A stretch of 64,000 nucleotides of DNA, taken from contig NZ_NMQT01000018.1 of assembly GCF_002234405.1 (NCBI RefSeq), forward strand, positions 1 through 64,000, read 5' to 3'. The translations under genes and the position numbers were made by a program. The notes under the pieces were generated by a model. It had not been told where the DNA came from. It saw nothing but the letters and a program-made list of their open reading frames with translations, and searched no databases. Within the stretch, counting starts at the first letter, position 1. Each line of letters opens with the position of its first letter. Source of the stretch: Amycolatopsis thailandensis. Its GTDB lineage: Bacteria > Actinomycetota > Actinomycetes > Mycobacteriales > Pseudonocardiaceae. This document shows, piece by piece, positions 1 through 8,325 of the stretch.

Positions 1-35
1 TGTCGTTAGAACGTCACTTACCACTCACGACCACC
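1..35. repeat. Half copy of the 346-393 hairpin
   Basis: Bases 1-35 repeat almost exactly 362-396 (GTCGTTAGAACGTCACTTAC and onward). This is the loop plus right arm of the hairpin at 346-393. The matching left arm would lie before base 1. Confidence 0.7.
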
Positions 36-95
36 TCAGCCGAACAGTTAGGCGAGGTCGGCCGGGGCGCGTCCGCACCTCCCTCGTCTGCCTGA

Positions 96-152
96 AGTCC
101 GTGAAGGCCTCCTTGCCTACCCTCAAGGTAGGCAAGGAGGCCTTCACGGACT
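96..152. repeat. Long perfect inverted repeat, 26-bp arms
   Basis: Arms 96-121 and 127-152 are perfect reverse complements around a 5-base loop (CTCAA). The core is AAGGCCTCCTTGCC. There is no T-run, so any terminator role would depend on the stem alone. It belongs to the AAGGCC...GGCCTT group of intergenic palindromes found elsewhere in the window. Confidence 0.8.
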
Positions 153-258
153 CGGCGATCGCCACCTCCTCCCCAGAAGCATCTGCAGTCACAGCGGGCG
201 CGCGTAAAGGACTCCTTCACGCGGCTCAGCCGAGGAGACTCGACCTTCACAGCACCCC

Positions 259-302
259 TGAAGGCCCCCTTCCTTGCGCCAGGCGCAAGAAAGGGGCCTT
301 CA
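259..302. repeat. Imperfect inverted repeat, TGAAGGCCCC family
   Basis: The left arm starts TGAAGGCCCCC and the right arm ends GGGGCCTTCA. The inner stem is TTGCGCC/GGCGCAA, with one base of length difference between arms. It closely resembles the hairpin at 34082-34138, including the GGCCTTCATGTAC end. Confidence 0.75.
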
Positions 303-345
303 TGTACAGCAAGCGGGTAAGCGCCGGTAGTGAGTGGGTCGGGTT

Positions 346-393
346 GGTCGTGAGTGGTAAGTGTCGTTAGAACGTCACTTACCACTCACGACC
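346..393. repeat. Inverted repeat, GTGAGTGGTAAG family
   Basis: Arms 346-363 (GGTCGTGAGTGGTAAGTG) and 376-393 are perfect complements with a 12-base loop containing GTTAGAAC. The hairpin at 51248-51302 has the same arm core (GTGAGTGGTAAG) and the same GGTTAGAAC-type loop, so the two are related copies. Confidence 0.8.
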
Positions 394-442
394 ACCTTCA
401 CCGAAGACCCACCGCATCGTCACGATGTTGTAGAACGGAAGC

Positions 443-955
443 ATGAGCGATTTCATCATCCGCAAGGGTGGTTCTGGGGACTTCCAAACGCTGCTGGACA
501 TGTTCGACGAGGTCGTCGCGTGGCTGGCCGGGCGGGGGAGCGCGGGTCAGTGGGGCACCGAGCCGTGGTCCACGATCCCGAAGCGGGTCGAGCGGGTCCG
601 CGGAATGGTCGACGGGCCGGGGCTGTACATCGCCGAGATCGGCGGCGAGGCGGCCGGGGCGATCATCCTCGGTGACCGGTTTCCGCACGTCTCGCCGGTC
701 GACGAGCCCGAGATCTACCTCGGTCTGCTGCTGACCTCGCGCCGGTTCACCGGGCACCGGGTCGGCTCGCGGCTCATCGAGTTCGCGCTGGCCGAGGCGC
801 GGGAACGCGGTATCGGGCTGGTGCGGGTCGACTGCTGGGCCGGCGGCGACGGCGACCTGCAGCGTTACTACGAAAGCCAGGGCTTCAAGCCGACGGAGCG
901 CTTCGACGTCAAGGGCTGGATCGGGCAGGTGTTCGAGCAGCGGCCGCTGATTTAG
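443..955 (+). CDS. GNAT family N-acetyltransferase
   Basis: A 170-residue protein of normal GNAT length that would transfer an acetyl group from acetyl-CoA to an unidentified acceptor. Motif A, the pyrophosphate-binding loop, is visible around residues 101-112 (RFTGHRVGSRL, after a beta strand EIYLGLLL). It is followed by the typical YYESQGF motif near the C-terminus (about 143-149). The ATG at 443 follows GGAAG by a few bases. It stands alone after the hairpin region, with the next gene 130 bp downstream on the same strand. The substrate cannot be deduced. Confidence 0.85.
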   Translation: MSDFIIRKGGSGDFQTLLDMFDEVVAWLAGRGSAGQWGTEPWSTIPKRVERVRGMVDGPGLYIAEIGGEAAGAIILGDRFPHVSPVDEPEIYLGLLLTSRRFTGHRVGSRLIEFALAEARERGIGLVRVDCWAGGDGDLQRYYESQGFKPTERFDVKGWIGQVFEQRPLI

Positions 956-1084
956 GCTCGGGAGCGCAGCTCCTCCGTTGAGGGTGGTGGCGGGGGCATG
1001 GATGGCGTCCGGGCGGTTTCGGGTGCACCATAGTTGACACATAGCCAACAGTGCCCCGGACAGCGAACCCGCAGAGGAGCCCCC

Positions 1085-1948
1085 ATGGCCAAGCGTGAAC
1101 GTTCCCTGGCAGGCAAGGTCGTCGTGATCACCGGAGCGGCGCAGGGCATCGGCGCCAGCACCGCGACGGCGCTGTCCCGGCTCGGCGCGAAGGTGGTCAT
1201 CGGCGACCTCGACCAGGTGCTCGCGGAGAAGACCGCGGCCGAACTCGGCGCGGAGGCGCTGCCGCTCGACGTCACCGACACAAAGGGGTTCACCGAGTTC
1301 CTCGACGAGGTCGAGCGGCGCGTCGGCCCGATCGACGTGCTGATCAACAACGCGGGCATCATGCCGCTCGCGCCGCTCGACGAAGAGGAGGACGCGGCGA
1401 CCCGCAGGCTCCTCGAGATCAACTTGCACGCGGTCATCCACGGCACCAGGGAAGCCGTGAAGCGGATGCGCCCGCGTGGCACCGGCCACATCGTCAACAT
1501 CGCCTCGATGGCGGGAAAGGCCGGATTCCCCGGCGCCGCCACCTACTGCGCCACGAAACACGCCGTCGTCGGTTTGTCGGAATCGGTGCATCTGGAATTG
1601 CACGGAACCGGCGTGCTGGTGTCCTGCGTGATGCCCGCGGTGGTGCGCACGGAACTGGCCAGCGGGCTCGGCGAGGCGAAATTCTTCAAGTCGGTGCAGC
1701 CCGAAGATGTGGCGCAGGCCATCGTCGATGCGTTACGCCGTCCCAAGTTCGACGTCTTCGTTCCCGCGTCGCTGGACGCCATGGGCAGGATCACACGACT
1801 GCTTCCGCGCCGCCTCGGCGAAGGGCTGCTTCGTGCCCTCGGCGGCGACAAGATTCTGTCCTCCGCAACGCATTCCAGCGCTCGCGCGGAGTACGAATCG
1901 CGGGCCGCGCGCAGTGCCCCGGCCGCGGAAAAGGACGCCGGTTCTTAA
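1085..1948 (+). CDS. Short-chain dehydrogenase/reductase (SDR)
   Basis: A 287-residue classical SDR, an NAD(P)-dependent oxidoreductase. The cofactor motif TGAAQGIG is at residues 16-23, NNAG at 88-91, and the catalytic residues are Ser141, Tyr154 and Lys158 (YCATK). The C-terminal extension beyond about residue 250 is basic and low in complexity. The start is fixed by GAGGAG eight bases before ATG 1085; the frame stays open upstream to 1034 but has no ribosome site there. A PhaC-like hydrolase gene follows 117 bp downstream on the same strand with its own ribosome site. A lipid or hydroxyacyl substrate is plausible from context but unproven. Confidence 0.85.
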   Translation: MAKRERSLAGKVVVITGAAQGIGASTATALSRLGAKVVIGDLDQVLAEKTAAELGAEALPLDVTDTKGFTEFLDEVERRVGPIDVLINNAGIMPLAPLDEEEDAATRRLLEINLHAVIHGTREAVKRMRPRGTGHIVNIASMAGKAGFPGAATYCATKHAVVGLSESVHLELHGTGVLVSCVMPAVVRTELASGLGEAKFFKSVQPEDVAQAIVDALRRPKFDVFVPASLDAMGRITRLLPRRLGEGLLRALGGDKILSSATHSSARAEYESRAARSAPAAEKDAGS

Positions 1949-2065
1949 CTCGTACGGCCTAGCCACTGTCCGAAATGGACGGCCTGTGACGGTGGCGGTG
2001 TTGAGTCGTGCGCCCCCAACCGGCAAGATTACGTCTTACCGCGTTGAATCCCCAGGAGGCACACC

Positions 2066-3121
2066 ATGGCCACACCCCCGGCACGGCTCGCCGCCGCCGC
2101 GTCGAACGTCGTCGGGAAGGTGCTGCACGGTGGTGTCGCCGATCTCCGCCCGGTTCCGCGCGTCCTGATCGACCAGGGCCCCAACCGGTCGGTCTACCGG
2201 CTCCGCACCAACGGGAAACCGGTGGACGGGCCGCCGGTGCTGCTGGTGCCGCCGCTGGCCGCGCCCGCGCTGTGCTTCGACCTGCGCCGCGGGTGCAGCC
2301 TCGCCGAGCACCTGGTCGACGGCGGCCGCAACACCTACCTGGTCGACTACGGGAACGTCGCCTTCTCCGACCGGCGCCTCGGCATCGAGCACTGGATCGA
2401 AGAGGTCCTCCCGCGCGCGATCCGCAAGGTCAGCGAGGACTCCGGCGGCCAGGGCGTGCACGTCGTCGCCTGGTGCCTCGGCGGGATCTTCTCCCTGCTG
2501 ACCACCGCCGACCAGCCCGATCTGCCGATCGAGTCGATCGCGACCATCGCGTCGCCCTTCGACTTCACCGCGATCCCGCTGATCGCCCCGTTCCGTCCGC
2601 TGGTGGACCTCACCGGCGGCCACCTGCTGACCCCGATCTACCGTGTGCTCGGCGGCGCACCGTCCTATTTGGTCAGCCGTGTCTTCCGCGCCACCGGGAT
2701 CAGCAAGGAGATCACCAAACCGCTGGCGATCCTGAAGAACCTCGACGACCGGGACTACCTGGCGCAGATAGAGGCCGTCGACCACTTCATGGACAACATG
2801 ATCGCCTACCCCGGCCGGACGTTCGGCCAGATCTACCACCGGTTCTTCCGCGCCAACGACCTCGCCGAGGGCACGGTCGACCTCAACGGCCGCATCATCG
2901 CGCTGTCCGGCGTCAAGGTGCCCACCCTGGTCATCGCCGGGCAGAACGACACGATCGCCCCGCGCGCGGCCGTCGAACGGCTCACCGAACTGCTGGACAA
3001 CTCGCCGTCGGTGACCTTCGAGACCGCGCCCGGCGGGCACCTCGGCGTCCTCACGGGCCGGAAGGCGCGCGACACCACGTGGCGTTACCTCGACCGGTTC
3101 CTCGACGAGCAGGCCGCCTGA
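2066..3121 (+). CDS. PhaC-like alpha/beta hydrolase (polyhydroxyalkanoate synthase family)
   Basis: 351 residues with an alpha/beta-hydrolase fold. The nucleophile is a cysteine, as in PHA synthases: VAWCLGG with Cys137 (Ala where the canonical G-x-C-x-G box has its first Gly). The other triad members are Asp295 (AGQNDTIAP) and His325 (GGHLG). An N-terminal PPLAAPALCFDL segment and the substrate-pocket region resemble class III-type PhaC proteins. A strong AGGAGG lies 8 bases before ATG 2066. No phasin, PhaE or phaA/phaB pair adjoins it, so true PHA polymerisation is uncertain. An acyl transferase or hydrolase acting on hydroxyacyl-CoA is the alternative. Its 3' end faces the MASE1 gene with 3 bp between. 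Confidence 0.75.
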   Translation: MATPPARLAAAASNVVGKVLHGGVADLRPVPRVLIDQGPNRSVYRLRTNGKPVDGPPVLLVPPLAAPALCFDLRRGCSLAEHLVDGGRNTYLVDYGNVAFSDRRLGIEHWIEEVLPRAIRKVSEDSGGQGVHVVAWCLGGIFSLLTTADQPDLPIESIATIASPFDFTAIPLIAPFRPLVDLTGGHLLTPIYRVLGGAPSYLVSRVFRATGISKEITKPLAILKNLDDRDYLAQIEAVDHFMDNMIAYPGRTFGQIYHRFFRANDLAEGTVDLNGRIIALSGVKVPTLVIAGQNDTIAPRAAVERLTELLDNSPSVTFETAPGGHLGVLTGRKARDTTWRYLDRFLDEQAA

Positions 3122-3124
3122 GCC

Positions 3125-4132
3125 TCAACCGGCGAGTTCGTCGCCCGTATCCGGTTCGCGCTGAGGCGGCGTCATCGCGCTGCGCAGTGACTGGCGTGGC
3201 GCGATGAGATCGACCATTTCGGTGATCTGGCGCCAGGCGTCGGTGATCTCGGCGGTCGCGCGGTCGCGTTGCAGGACGATCGTCGACAACGCCAGCGCCG
3301 TCATCCCCACGGTGGCGTCGAAGGCCTGGACGTGCAGCATCCGGGTGGCCAGCTCGTAGGAGCCGTAGGGGCCGGCTCCGTGTATGGCGGCGAAGATCGT
3401 GATGGCGCAGACGCACAGAACGCACAGCATGGCCCCGGCCTGGCGGAAGCGCAAAGCCGCCCAGACGAGCACCGGGAAAACCAGGAACAGCTTGGCCGTG
3501 GTGGCGGACGCGAGGATCGACGTGCCGAGGGCGCAGACCGCCAGCGCCACCGCCTCGGCCCAGCGGGCGAGCGAAACCCGGGTCGGCAGGCGGAACCTCG
3601 GCGCCAGGAGCAGCAAGGGTGTGACCGTCAGGACGCCCATCGCGTCGCCGGTCCACCACACGAGGGCCGTGGCACAGAAGTCGCCCGTGCCCAGCGCGCC
3701 GTCGAGGACCAGCACGCCGGTCCCCAGCGCTGCGCTGACGGCCGTGCCTCCGGCCGCCCCGACCACCACCAGGAGGACGGCGTCGGGAAGGCGGTCGAGC
3801 TGGTTGCGGAAGCCCGCCCGCCGCATCACCGCGTAGGCCAGCATCGGGCCGATCGTGTTCCCCGCGGAGATCACCAGGACCGTGACCAGGGAAGGCCCGA
3901 GGGCGATGTTCGTCAGAAGGGCGCCGAGGAAGATCCCCGGCCAGTACTTCGGCCCCAGCAGCATCGGCACCGCCAGCGCGACTCCCGCCGCCGGCCACAG
4001 CGGTGAGATCTGGTCCCGCACGATCGCCCATTGGATGCCGATCTGGCCCGCCGCGAAGTAGCAGACCGTGACGCCGAGGACGATGAGGCACCAGCGTGCG
4101 GCAGGGGAGAGCTGTCGAGCGGCGAGTCTCAT
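3125..4132 (-). CDS. MASE1-domain integral membrane sensor without output domain
   Basis: 335 residues, nearly all one MASE1 membrane domain. About eight hydrophobic segments span residues 14-285. Family signatures are SPLWPAAGVALA (about 43-54) and WWTGDAMGVLTVTPLLLL (about 159-176). MASE1 normally sits N-terminal to a histidine kinase, GGDEF or PAS module. Here only a tail of about 50 residues follows, with no recognisable output domain. It would therefore need a partner or have a non-signalling role. The start ATG 4132 has no strong Shine-Dalgarno. The gene is convergent with the PhaC-like gene and lies downstream of the acyl-CoA dehydrogenase operon, from which the terminator at 4238-4267 separates it. 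Confidence 0.8.
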   Translation of the reverse strand: MRLAARQLSPAARWCLIVLGVTVCYFAAGQIGIQWAIVRDQISPLWPAAGVALAVPMLLGPKYWPGIFLGALLTNIALGPSLVTVLVISAGNTIGPMLAYAVMRRAGFRNQLDRLPDAVLLVVVGAAGGTAVSAALGTGVLVLDGALGTGDFCATALVWWTGDAMGVLTVTPLLLLAPRFRLPTRVSLARWAEAVALAVCALGTSILASATTAKLFLVFPVLVWAALRFRQAGAMLCVLCVCAITIFAAIHGAGPYGSYELATRMLHVQAFDATVGMTALALSTIVLQRDRATAEITDAWRQITEMVDLIAPRQSLRSAMTPPQREPDTGDELAG

Positions 4133-4237
4133 CGCGACTCCGGCCTTCGCGGTCTGGGAAGGCTAAGAGAGTACCTCTGTTCGGCCGCCGCGGCGGTTCA
4201 CTTGATGGTGTTGTCATTCTGTTGGGAATAAACAAAA

Positions 4238-4267
4238 AAGGGGCCCGTGCAGCTGCACGGGCCCCTT
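4238..4267 (-). terminator. Rho-independent terminator of the acyl-CoA dehydrogenase operon
   Basis: A perfect 30-bp palindrome (arms AAGGGGCCCGTGCAG and its complement) is followed on the minus strand by a run of six T. It lies 16 bp after the stop codon of the gene at 4283-5491. Confidence 0.9.
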
Positions 4268-4282
4268 CACGGCACTTCGGCG

Positions 4283-5491
4283 CTACTTGAGCTCGGCCGA
4301 CGTCTTGCCCAGGATCCGGCGCGCCACGATCAGCTGCTGGATCTGTTGCGTGCCTTCGAAGATGTCCAGGATCTTCGCGTCCCGGCTCCACTTCTCCAGC
4401 AGCGATTCCTCGGTGTAGCCAAGGGTCCCGGCCAGCTCGACGCATTTCAGCGTGATCTCGACGACCGACCGGCCGGCCTTCGCCTTGGCCATCGAGGCCT
4501 GGAGCGAGTTCGGCTTGCGGTTGTCGGCCATCCACGCCGACTCCATGGTCAGCAGGTACGCCGATTCGTAGTCGGCCTCCAGTTGCAAGAACGTGGCGGC
4601 CGCCGCGTGCTGGCTGTGGACGGGCTTGTCGTAGTCGATGGTCACCCCGGCGCCGGTGAGGATCTTCCGGGTCTCCTCCAGCGCCGCGCGGGCGACGCCG
4701 ATGGCCATCGCGGCGACCAGCGGACGGGTGTTGTCGAAGGTCTGCATGACCCCGGCGAAACCCTTGGCGGTGTCGATCTCCGGCGTGCCGAGGAGGTTCT
4801 CCTTGGGCACGCGGACGTTCTCGAAGCGCAGCACGGCGGTGTCGGAGGCGCGGATGCCGAGCTTGTGCTCGACACGCACCACCTCGAAGCCGGGCGTGCC
4901 CTTCTCCACGACGAACGACTTGATCGCCGCGCGGCCCTTCGTCTTGTCCAGGGTGGCCCAGACGACGACGGCGTCGGCGCGTTCGCCCGCGGTCACGAAG
5001 ATCTTCTCGCCGTTGATCACGTACTCGTCGCCGTCCAGGCGCGCGGTGGCGGTGATCGCGGCCGAGTCCGAGCCGCAGTCCGGTTCGGTGATCGCCATCG
5101 CGGCCCACAGCCCGGAGAACTTCTTGAGCTGTTCGTCCGTGGCGACCGAGCCGATCGCGGCGTTGCCGAGCCCCTGCCGCGGCATGGACAGCAGCAGGCC
5201 GACGTCGCCCCAGCACATCTCGATCGTGCCGAGCACGATGTTGAGGTTGGAACCGTTGCGGTTGCCCGGTTTCTCGTTCTTCTCGGAGCGGCGGACGCCC
5301 GCCGCGCCCGCGCCGCCCTCGCCGGAGGAGTTCAGCCCGTCCAGCAGCGCGGCGAACATGTCGAGTTCGGCCGGATAGGTGTGCTCGGCGCGGTCGTACT
5401 TGCGCGAGATCGGCCGGAACACCTCGGCCGCGGCCTGGTACGCCTGGTTGATCAGCGTGCCGGCCTTCTTCGGAACCTCAAGGTTGATCAT
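4283..5491 (-). CDS. Acyl-CoA dehydrogenase, FadE-type
   Basis: A 402-residue FAD-dependent acyl-CoA dehydrogenase catalysing the alpha,beta-desaturation of acyl-CoA thioesters. The middle domain carries MAITEPDCGSDSAAI (FAD/substrate binding). The catalytic base is Glu379 in IFEGTQQIQ near the C-terminus. AAAGG precedes ATG 5491. It is the second gene of an operon with the acyl-CoA dehydrogenase at 5673-6968; a 165-bp MITE-like element lies between the two. The pair, one standard and one longer protein side by side, recalls mycobacterial FadE23/FadE24. That comparison is from memory of lengths and order, not alignment. Confidence 0.88.
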   Translation of the reverse strand: MINLEVPKKAGTLINQAYQAAAEVFRPISRKYDRAEHTYPAELDMFAALLDGLNSSGEGGAGAAGVRRSEKNEKPGNRNGSNLNIVLGTIEMCWGDVGLLLSMPRQGLGNAAIGSVATDEQLKKFSGLWAAMAITEPDCGSDSAAITATARLDGDEYVINGEKIFVTAGERADAVVVWATLDKTKGRAAIKSFVVEKGTPGFEVVRVEHKLGIRASDTAVLRFENVRVPKENLLGTPEIDTAKGFAGVMQTFDNTRPLVAAMAIGVARAALEETRKILTGAGVTIDYDKPVHSQHAAAATFLQLEADYESAYLLTMESAWMADNRKPNSLQASMAKAKAGRSVVEITLKCVELAGTLGYTEESLLEKWSRDAKILDIFEGTQQIQQLIVARRILGKTSAELK

Positions 5492-5510
5492 GATTGCCTT
5501 TCGAAAGTCC

Positions 5511-5675
5511 TAGGTCGTGTCCTGTGAGTCCGTTCGATGGGCTTCGTGATCCAGGTGGTTCCTGGCGGTGCGGGCGGTTCGGCCTCGTACCGGGTTGTAC
5601 TCAGCTGGACCGCCCGTGCCGTCAGGGGCCGCCTGGGCGCGAAGACCGCGGACATGACTTGCAGGGCACGACCTA
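5511..5675. mobile_element. MITE-like element with 20-bp terminal inverted repeats
   Basis: The ends TAGGTCGTGTCCTGTGAGTC (5511-5530) and the complement of 5656-5675 match at 17 of 20 positions. Each end carries TA, as expected if a TA target was duplicated. The 125 bp inside encode nothing recognisable. The element fills the gap between two co-oriented acyl-CoA dehydrogenase genes, and its right end supplies the TAG stop codon of the upstream one. It looks like a transposase-less deletion derivative, but I cannot name the parent family from sequence alone. Confidence 0.6.
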
Positions 5676-6968
5676 CAGAAGGACGGCGCCTTCCATCACG
5701 CCGATGGCACGGAGGTCGCGGTACCAGCGTTCGACCGGGTGTTCCTTGACGAACCCGTGTCCGCCGAGCAACTGCACCCCGGCGCTGCCGATCTGCATTC
5801 CCTTGTCGGTGGCCAGTTTCCGGGCCAGCGCGACCTCGCGGGCGTACGGCTTGCCCTGTTCGGCGCGGGCGGCGGCGCGCAGCGCGACCAGCCGCAGTCC
5901 TTCCAGCTCGATGGCGATGTCGGCCACTGAGAACGCGACGGCTTGGCGGTGGCTCACTGGTTCACCGAACGCTTTGCGCTCGTTGACGTAAGGAACCACG
6001 TAGTCGAGGACGGCCTTCGCGGTACCGGCGGCCAGCGCGGCCCAGCCGAGCCGCGAGAGCCGGACGACCTCGGTGAAGACCTCGGCCTTCCCGCCGCCGA
6101 GCAGCGCTCCGGCGGGCAGCGCGACCTTCTCCAGGTGCAGCTTGCCGGTCGCCGCGCCGCGCAGGCCCATCGCCGGTTCGGTCTCGATGGTGACGCCGGA
6201 GTTCGACGACTCCACGAGGAACAGCGCCGGACCGCGCCCTTCGAGATCGGCCGACACGATGAACAGTTCGGCGTCCGCGGCCCTCGGGACCAGCGACTTC
6301 ACGCCGTCGAGCTGGTAGCCCTTCGGCGTGCGGCGGGCCTTGGTGGCGGGCTTGAACGGGTCGAACAACGCCGTGCGCTCCTGGAGCGCGAGCGCCGCGG
6401 CCGGGACGTTCTCGCCGACGAACGCGGGCAGGTAGTCCGCCTGCTGCTGCTCGTCGCCGTAGGCCACCAGCGCGGTGCTGACCGCGGACGGCGCGAGCAC
6501 CGCGACGGCCAGTCCGAGGTCGCCGTACGCGAGGGCCTCGGCGACCAGCGCGTTCGTGACGACTGACCGCTCGGTGCCGACCCCGCCCAGCTCCTCGGGG
6601 ATGCCGACGAGCGTGATGCCGAGTTCGGCGGCGCGGCTCAACAGGCCTTCGGGGGCCTGGAGCTTGGCGTCGGCGTCGGCCGCTGCGGGCCGCAACTGTT
6701 CGGCCGCGAACTCCGTCACGGTCTCGACGATGAGCTGCTGGTCCTCACTCGGGGTGAGATCGAACAGTCCCGTGTCCTCGGCCGGCGCGAGCCGCGCGGG
6801 CTTGCCGAGCTTCTGGGCGGATTTGAACGTCCGTCCCGCCGCGCCCGCGACCCGGAAGCCGTTGCGCGTCCCGGCACTGACCAGGTTCTGCACGGGCTTC
6901 CGAAGTCCGGCCCGTTCAATGACCTTGCTCCCGGCCAGCCGGGTGAGCGCGGACAGGCCAAGGCCCAT
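5673..6968 (-). CDS. Acyl-CoA dehydrogenase with N-terminal extension and abrupt C-terminus
   Basis: A 431-residue acyl-CoA dehydrogenase. About 60 extra residues precede the catalytic fold (MGLGLSALTRLAGSKVIERA and onward). The dehydrogenase core begins near LTPSEDQQLIVETV. The C-terminus ends five residues after the probable catalytic glutamate (Glu426 in MEGAVLL), where relatives usually continue about 20 residues. The TAG stop belongs to the inverted repeat of the adjacent MITE-like element, so the tail may have been trimmed by insertion. ATG 6968 is preferred because AGGAAACGAG precedes it; a GTG at 6995 is possible. A palindromic operator (7019-7034) lies 51-66 bp upstream. It is first in an operon with the gene at 4283-5491. 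Confidence 0.82.
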   Translation of the reverse strand: MGLGLSALTRLAGSKVIERAGLRKPVQNLVSAGTRNGFRVAGAAGRTFKSAQKLGKPARLAPAEDTGLFDLTPSEDQQLIVETVTEFAAEQLRPAAADADAKLQAPEGLLSRAAELGITLVGIPEELGGVGTERSVVTNALVAEALAYGDLGLAVAVLAPSAVSTALVAYGDEQQQADYLPAFVGENVPAAALALQERTALFDPFKPATKARRTPKGYQLDGVKSLVPRAADAELFIVSADLEGRGPALFLVESSNSGVTIETEPAMGLRGAATGKLHLEKVALPAGALLGGGKAEVFTEVVRLSRLGWAALAAGTAKAVLDYVVPYVNERKAFGEPVSHRQAVAFSVADIAIELEGLRLVALRAAARAEQGKPYAREVALARKLATDKGMQIGSAGVQLLGGHGFVKEHPVERWYRDLRAIGVMEGAVLL

Positions 6969-7018
6969 CGCGTCTCGTTTCCTAGGCGCACCCACGGTGA
7001 GTCTCCCTGCCTCGCTTA

Positions 7019-7034
7019 CCTACTCGTGAGTAGG
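7019..7034. promoter_or_regulatory. TetR-type operator upstream of the acyl-CoA dehydrogenase operon
   Basis: CCTACTC-GT-GAGTAGG is a perfect 7-bp-arm inverted repeat in the promoter region of the gene at 5673-6968. Spacing and size fit a TetR-family operator. No second copy was found in the window, so the cognate regulator is not evident. Confidence 0.65.
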
Positions 7035-7078
7035 TTAACTCGCCGGGGGCCGATGCGCCACCAGGGGGGAGGTGAACG

Positions 7079-8290
7079 TCACGCTGGTGAGTGATTCGGG
7101 TGGCCGGGCAGGGCCGGATTACTCACGATCTTGCGCCTCTCGAACAGCGCCAGTCCCACCGCCGCCGTCGCCACCACGCCGACCAGCACGATCGCCGGCA
7201 CCAGCTCCAGCAGCGGGGTCGCCGCGAGCAGGACCACCGCGAGCACCAGCCGCTGGACGTTCCACGCGCCCAGGTTCCGCCGCCGCAACCCGCTCAACGC
7301 GACCAAGTAGAGCGCGAAACCGCCGGTCAGCGCCCAGATCGGCGTCCCGTGCAGGCCGTCGGCGAGGCTGTGGTGTTCGGTGTCGGACACGTACAGCAGC
7401 GACTTCTTCAAGCCCAGCGCCACGAGCACGATCCCGGCGATGAGCGGGAGGTGCAGGAACGTGTAGGTGTCCGTGCCGATCTGCACCCGCTCCACGCCCT
7501 CCGCGCGCTTCAGGTTGTGTTCGGAGACGTGCGCGACGACGGCGAAGTACATCCACCACATCGCCGAAGCCAGCATGAGCCCGAAGGCGGCGGCCAGCGT
7601 GATCGGCCACGACATCGGGTACGAGCTGATCCCGATGCCGATCGCCACGATCGACTCGCCGAGCGCGATGATCACGATCAACCCGAACCGCTCGGCGAAA
7701 TGGCCGGGCTGGTGCAGCCGCCAGTCCGAAGACCGGGTCCGGAAGACGTTGACGTAGTCGGCCAGCATCGCGACCGCCCAGATGCCGAGCTGGACCCAGC
7801 CGGAGAAGAAGGCCGCGACGGTCAGCAGCGCGACGCTCGGCAGCAGCCCGACGAACATCCTCATGATCACCTTGCGCAGTCCCGGATCGGTCCGGGCCGC
7901 GCCGAAGTAGGCGGTCAGGTGCAGCAGCCGCACGACGAAGTAGCAGCCAACGAACATCAGCGGCGCGTACAGGCCGCCGGGCAGATCGGTGAACGCCTCC
8001 GGGATCGTCAGCGAGACCAGGAACATCGTCCCCATCGCGGCGAACATCGCCAGCTGGGCGATGCCCCGGTCGACGTGCAGGGTGTTGGCCAGCCACGCGT
8101 AGGCGCACCAGCACCACCACAGCACGGCGATCGTGGCCACGCCCTGCCCGATGCCGAGCGGGGAGAGATGGTCGGCCATCAGCTGGGTGGTCTGGGTGAT
8201 GGCATAGACGAAGACGAGGTCGAAGAAGAGCTCGAGCGGGGAGACCTTGTGGTCTTCGTCCCGGGTCACCAGATGCAGGGGCACGCGCAC
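7079..8290 (-). CDS. Low temperature requirement protein A (LtrA) family membrane protein
   Basis: 403 residues with roughly twelve hydrophobic segments. The family signature is near the N-terminus: SPLELFFDLVFVYAITQTTQ (about 17-36), followed by LWWCWCAYAWLAN. LtrA was named from Listeria low-temperature mutants; its biochemical function is not established. The GTG at 8290 is chosen because the family motif begins about 15 residues later; AGGAG lies 13 bases upstream, which is rather far. It is expressed in the same direction as the TetR gene 35 bp upstream and could be co-transcribed with it. Confidence 0.82.
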   Translation of the reverse strand: MRVPLHLVTRDEDHKVSPLELFFDLVFVYAITQTTQLMADHLSPLGIGQGVATIAVLWWCWCAYAWLANTLHVDRGIAQLAMFAAMGTMFLVSLTIPEAFTDLPGGLYAPLMFVGCYFVVRLLHLTAYFGAARTDPGLRKVIMRMFVGLLPSVALLTVAAFFSGWVQLGIWAVAMLADYVNVFRTRSSDWRLHQPGHFAERFGLIVIIALGESIVAIGIGISSYPMSWPITLAAAFGLMLASAMWWMYFAVVAHVSEHNLKRAEGVERVQIGTDTYTFLHLPLIAGIVLVALGLKKSLLYVSDTEHHSLADGLHGTPIWALTGGFALYLVALSGLRRRNLGAWNVQRLVLAVVLLAATPLLELVPAIVLVGVVATAAVGLALFERRKIVSNPALPGHPNHSPA

Positions 8291-8325
8291 ATCGTGCCCG
8301 GCACTCCTTTGCGGGACACGCGAGT

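Larger units (their letters stand above)
1..442. other. Non-coding spacer filled with hairpin repeats
   Basis: I see no credible gene in these 442 bases. The stretch is occupied by three long inverted repeats (96-152, 259-302, 346-393). The first 35 bases duplicate the right arm of the third one, so the window probably opens inside a fourth hairpin. The short open frames here are simply readings through palindromes. The start of the GNAT gene at 443 is preceded by GGAAG. Confidence 0.75.

Noticed and set aside
2066-3121. Polyhydroxyalkanoate production locus
   Set aside because: The PhaC-like protein is alone, without PhaE, phasin or phaA/phaB. Its cysteine box is A-W-C-L-G, so true polymerase function is not supported.
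3051-5216. A 721-codon minus-strand open frame in another frame of the MASE1 and acyl-CoA dehydrogenase region
   Set aside because: It runs through the terminator at 4238-4267 and both real genes in the wrong frame.
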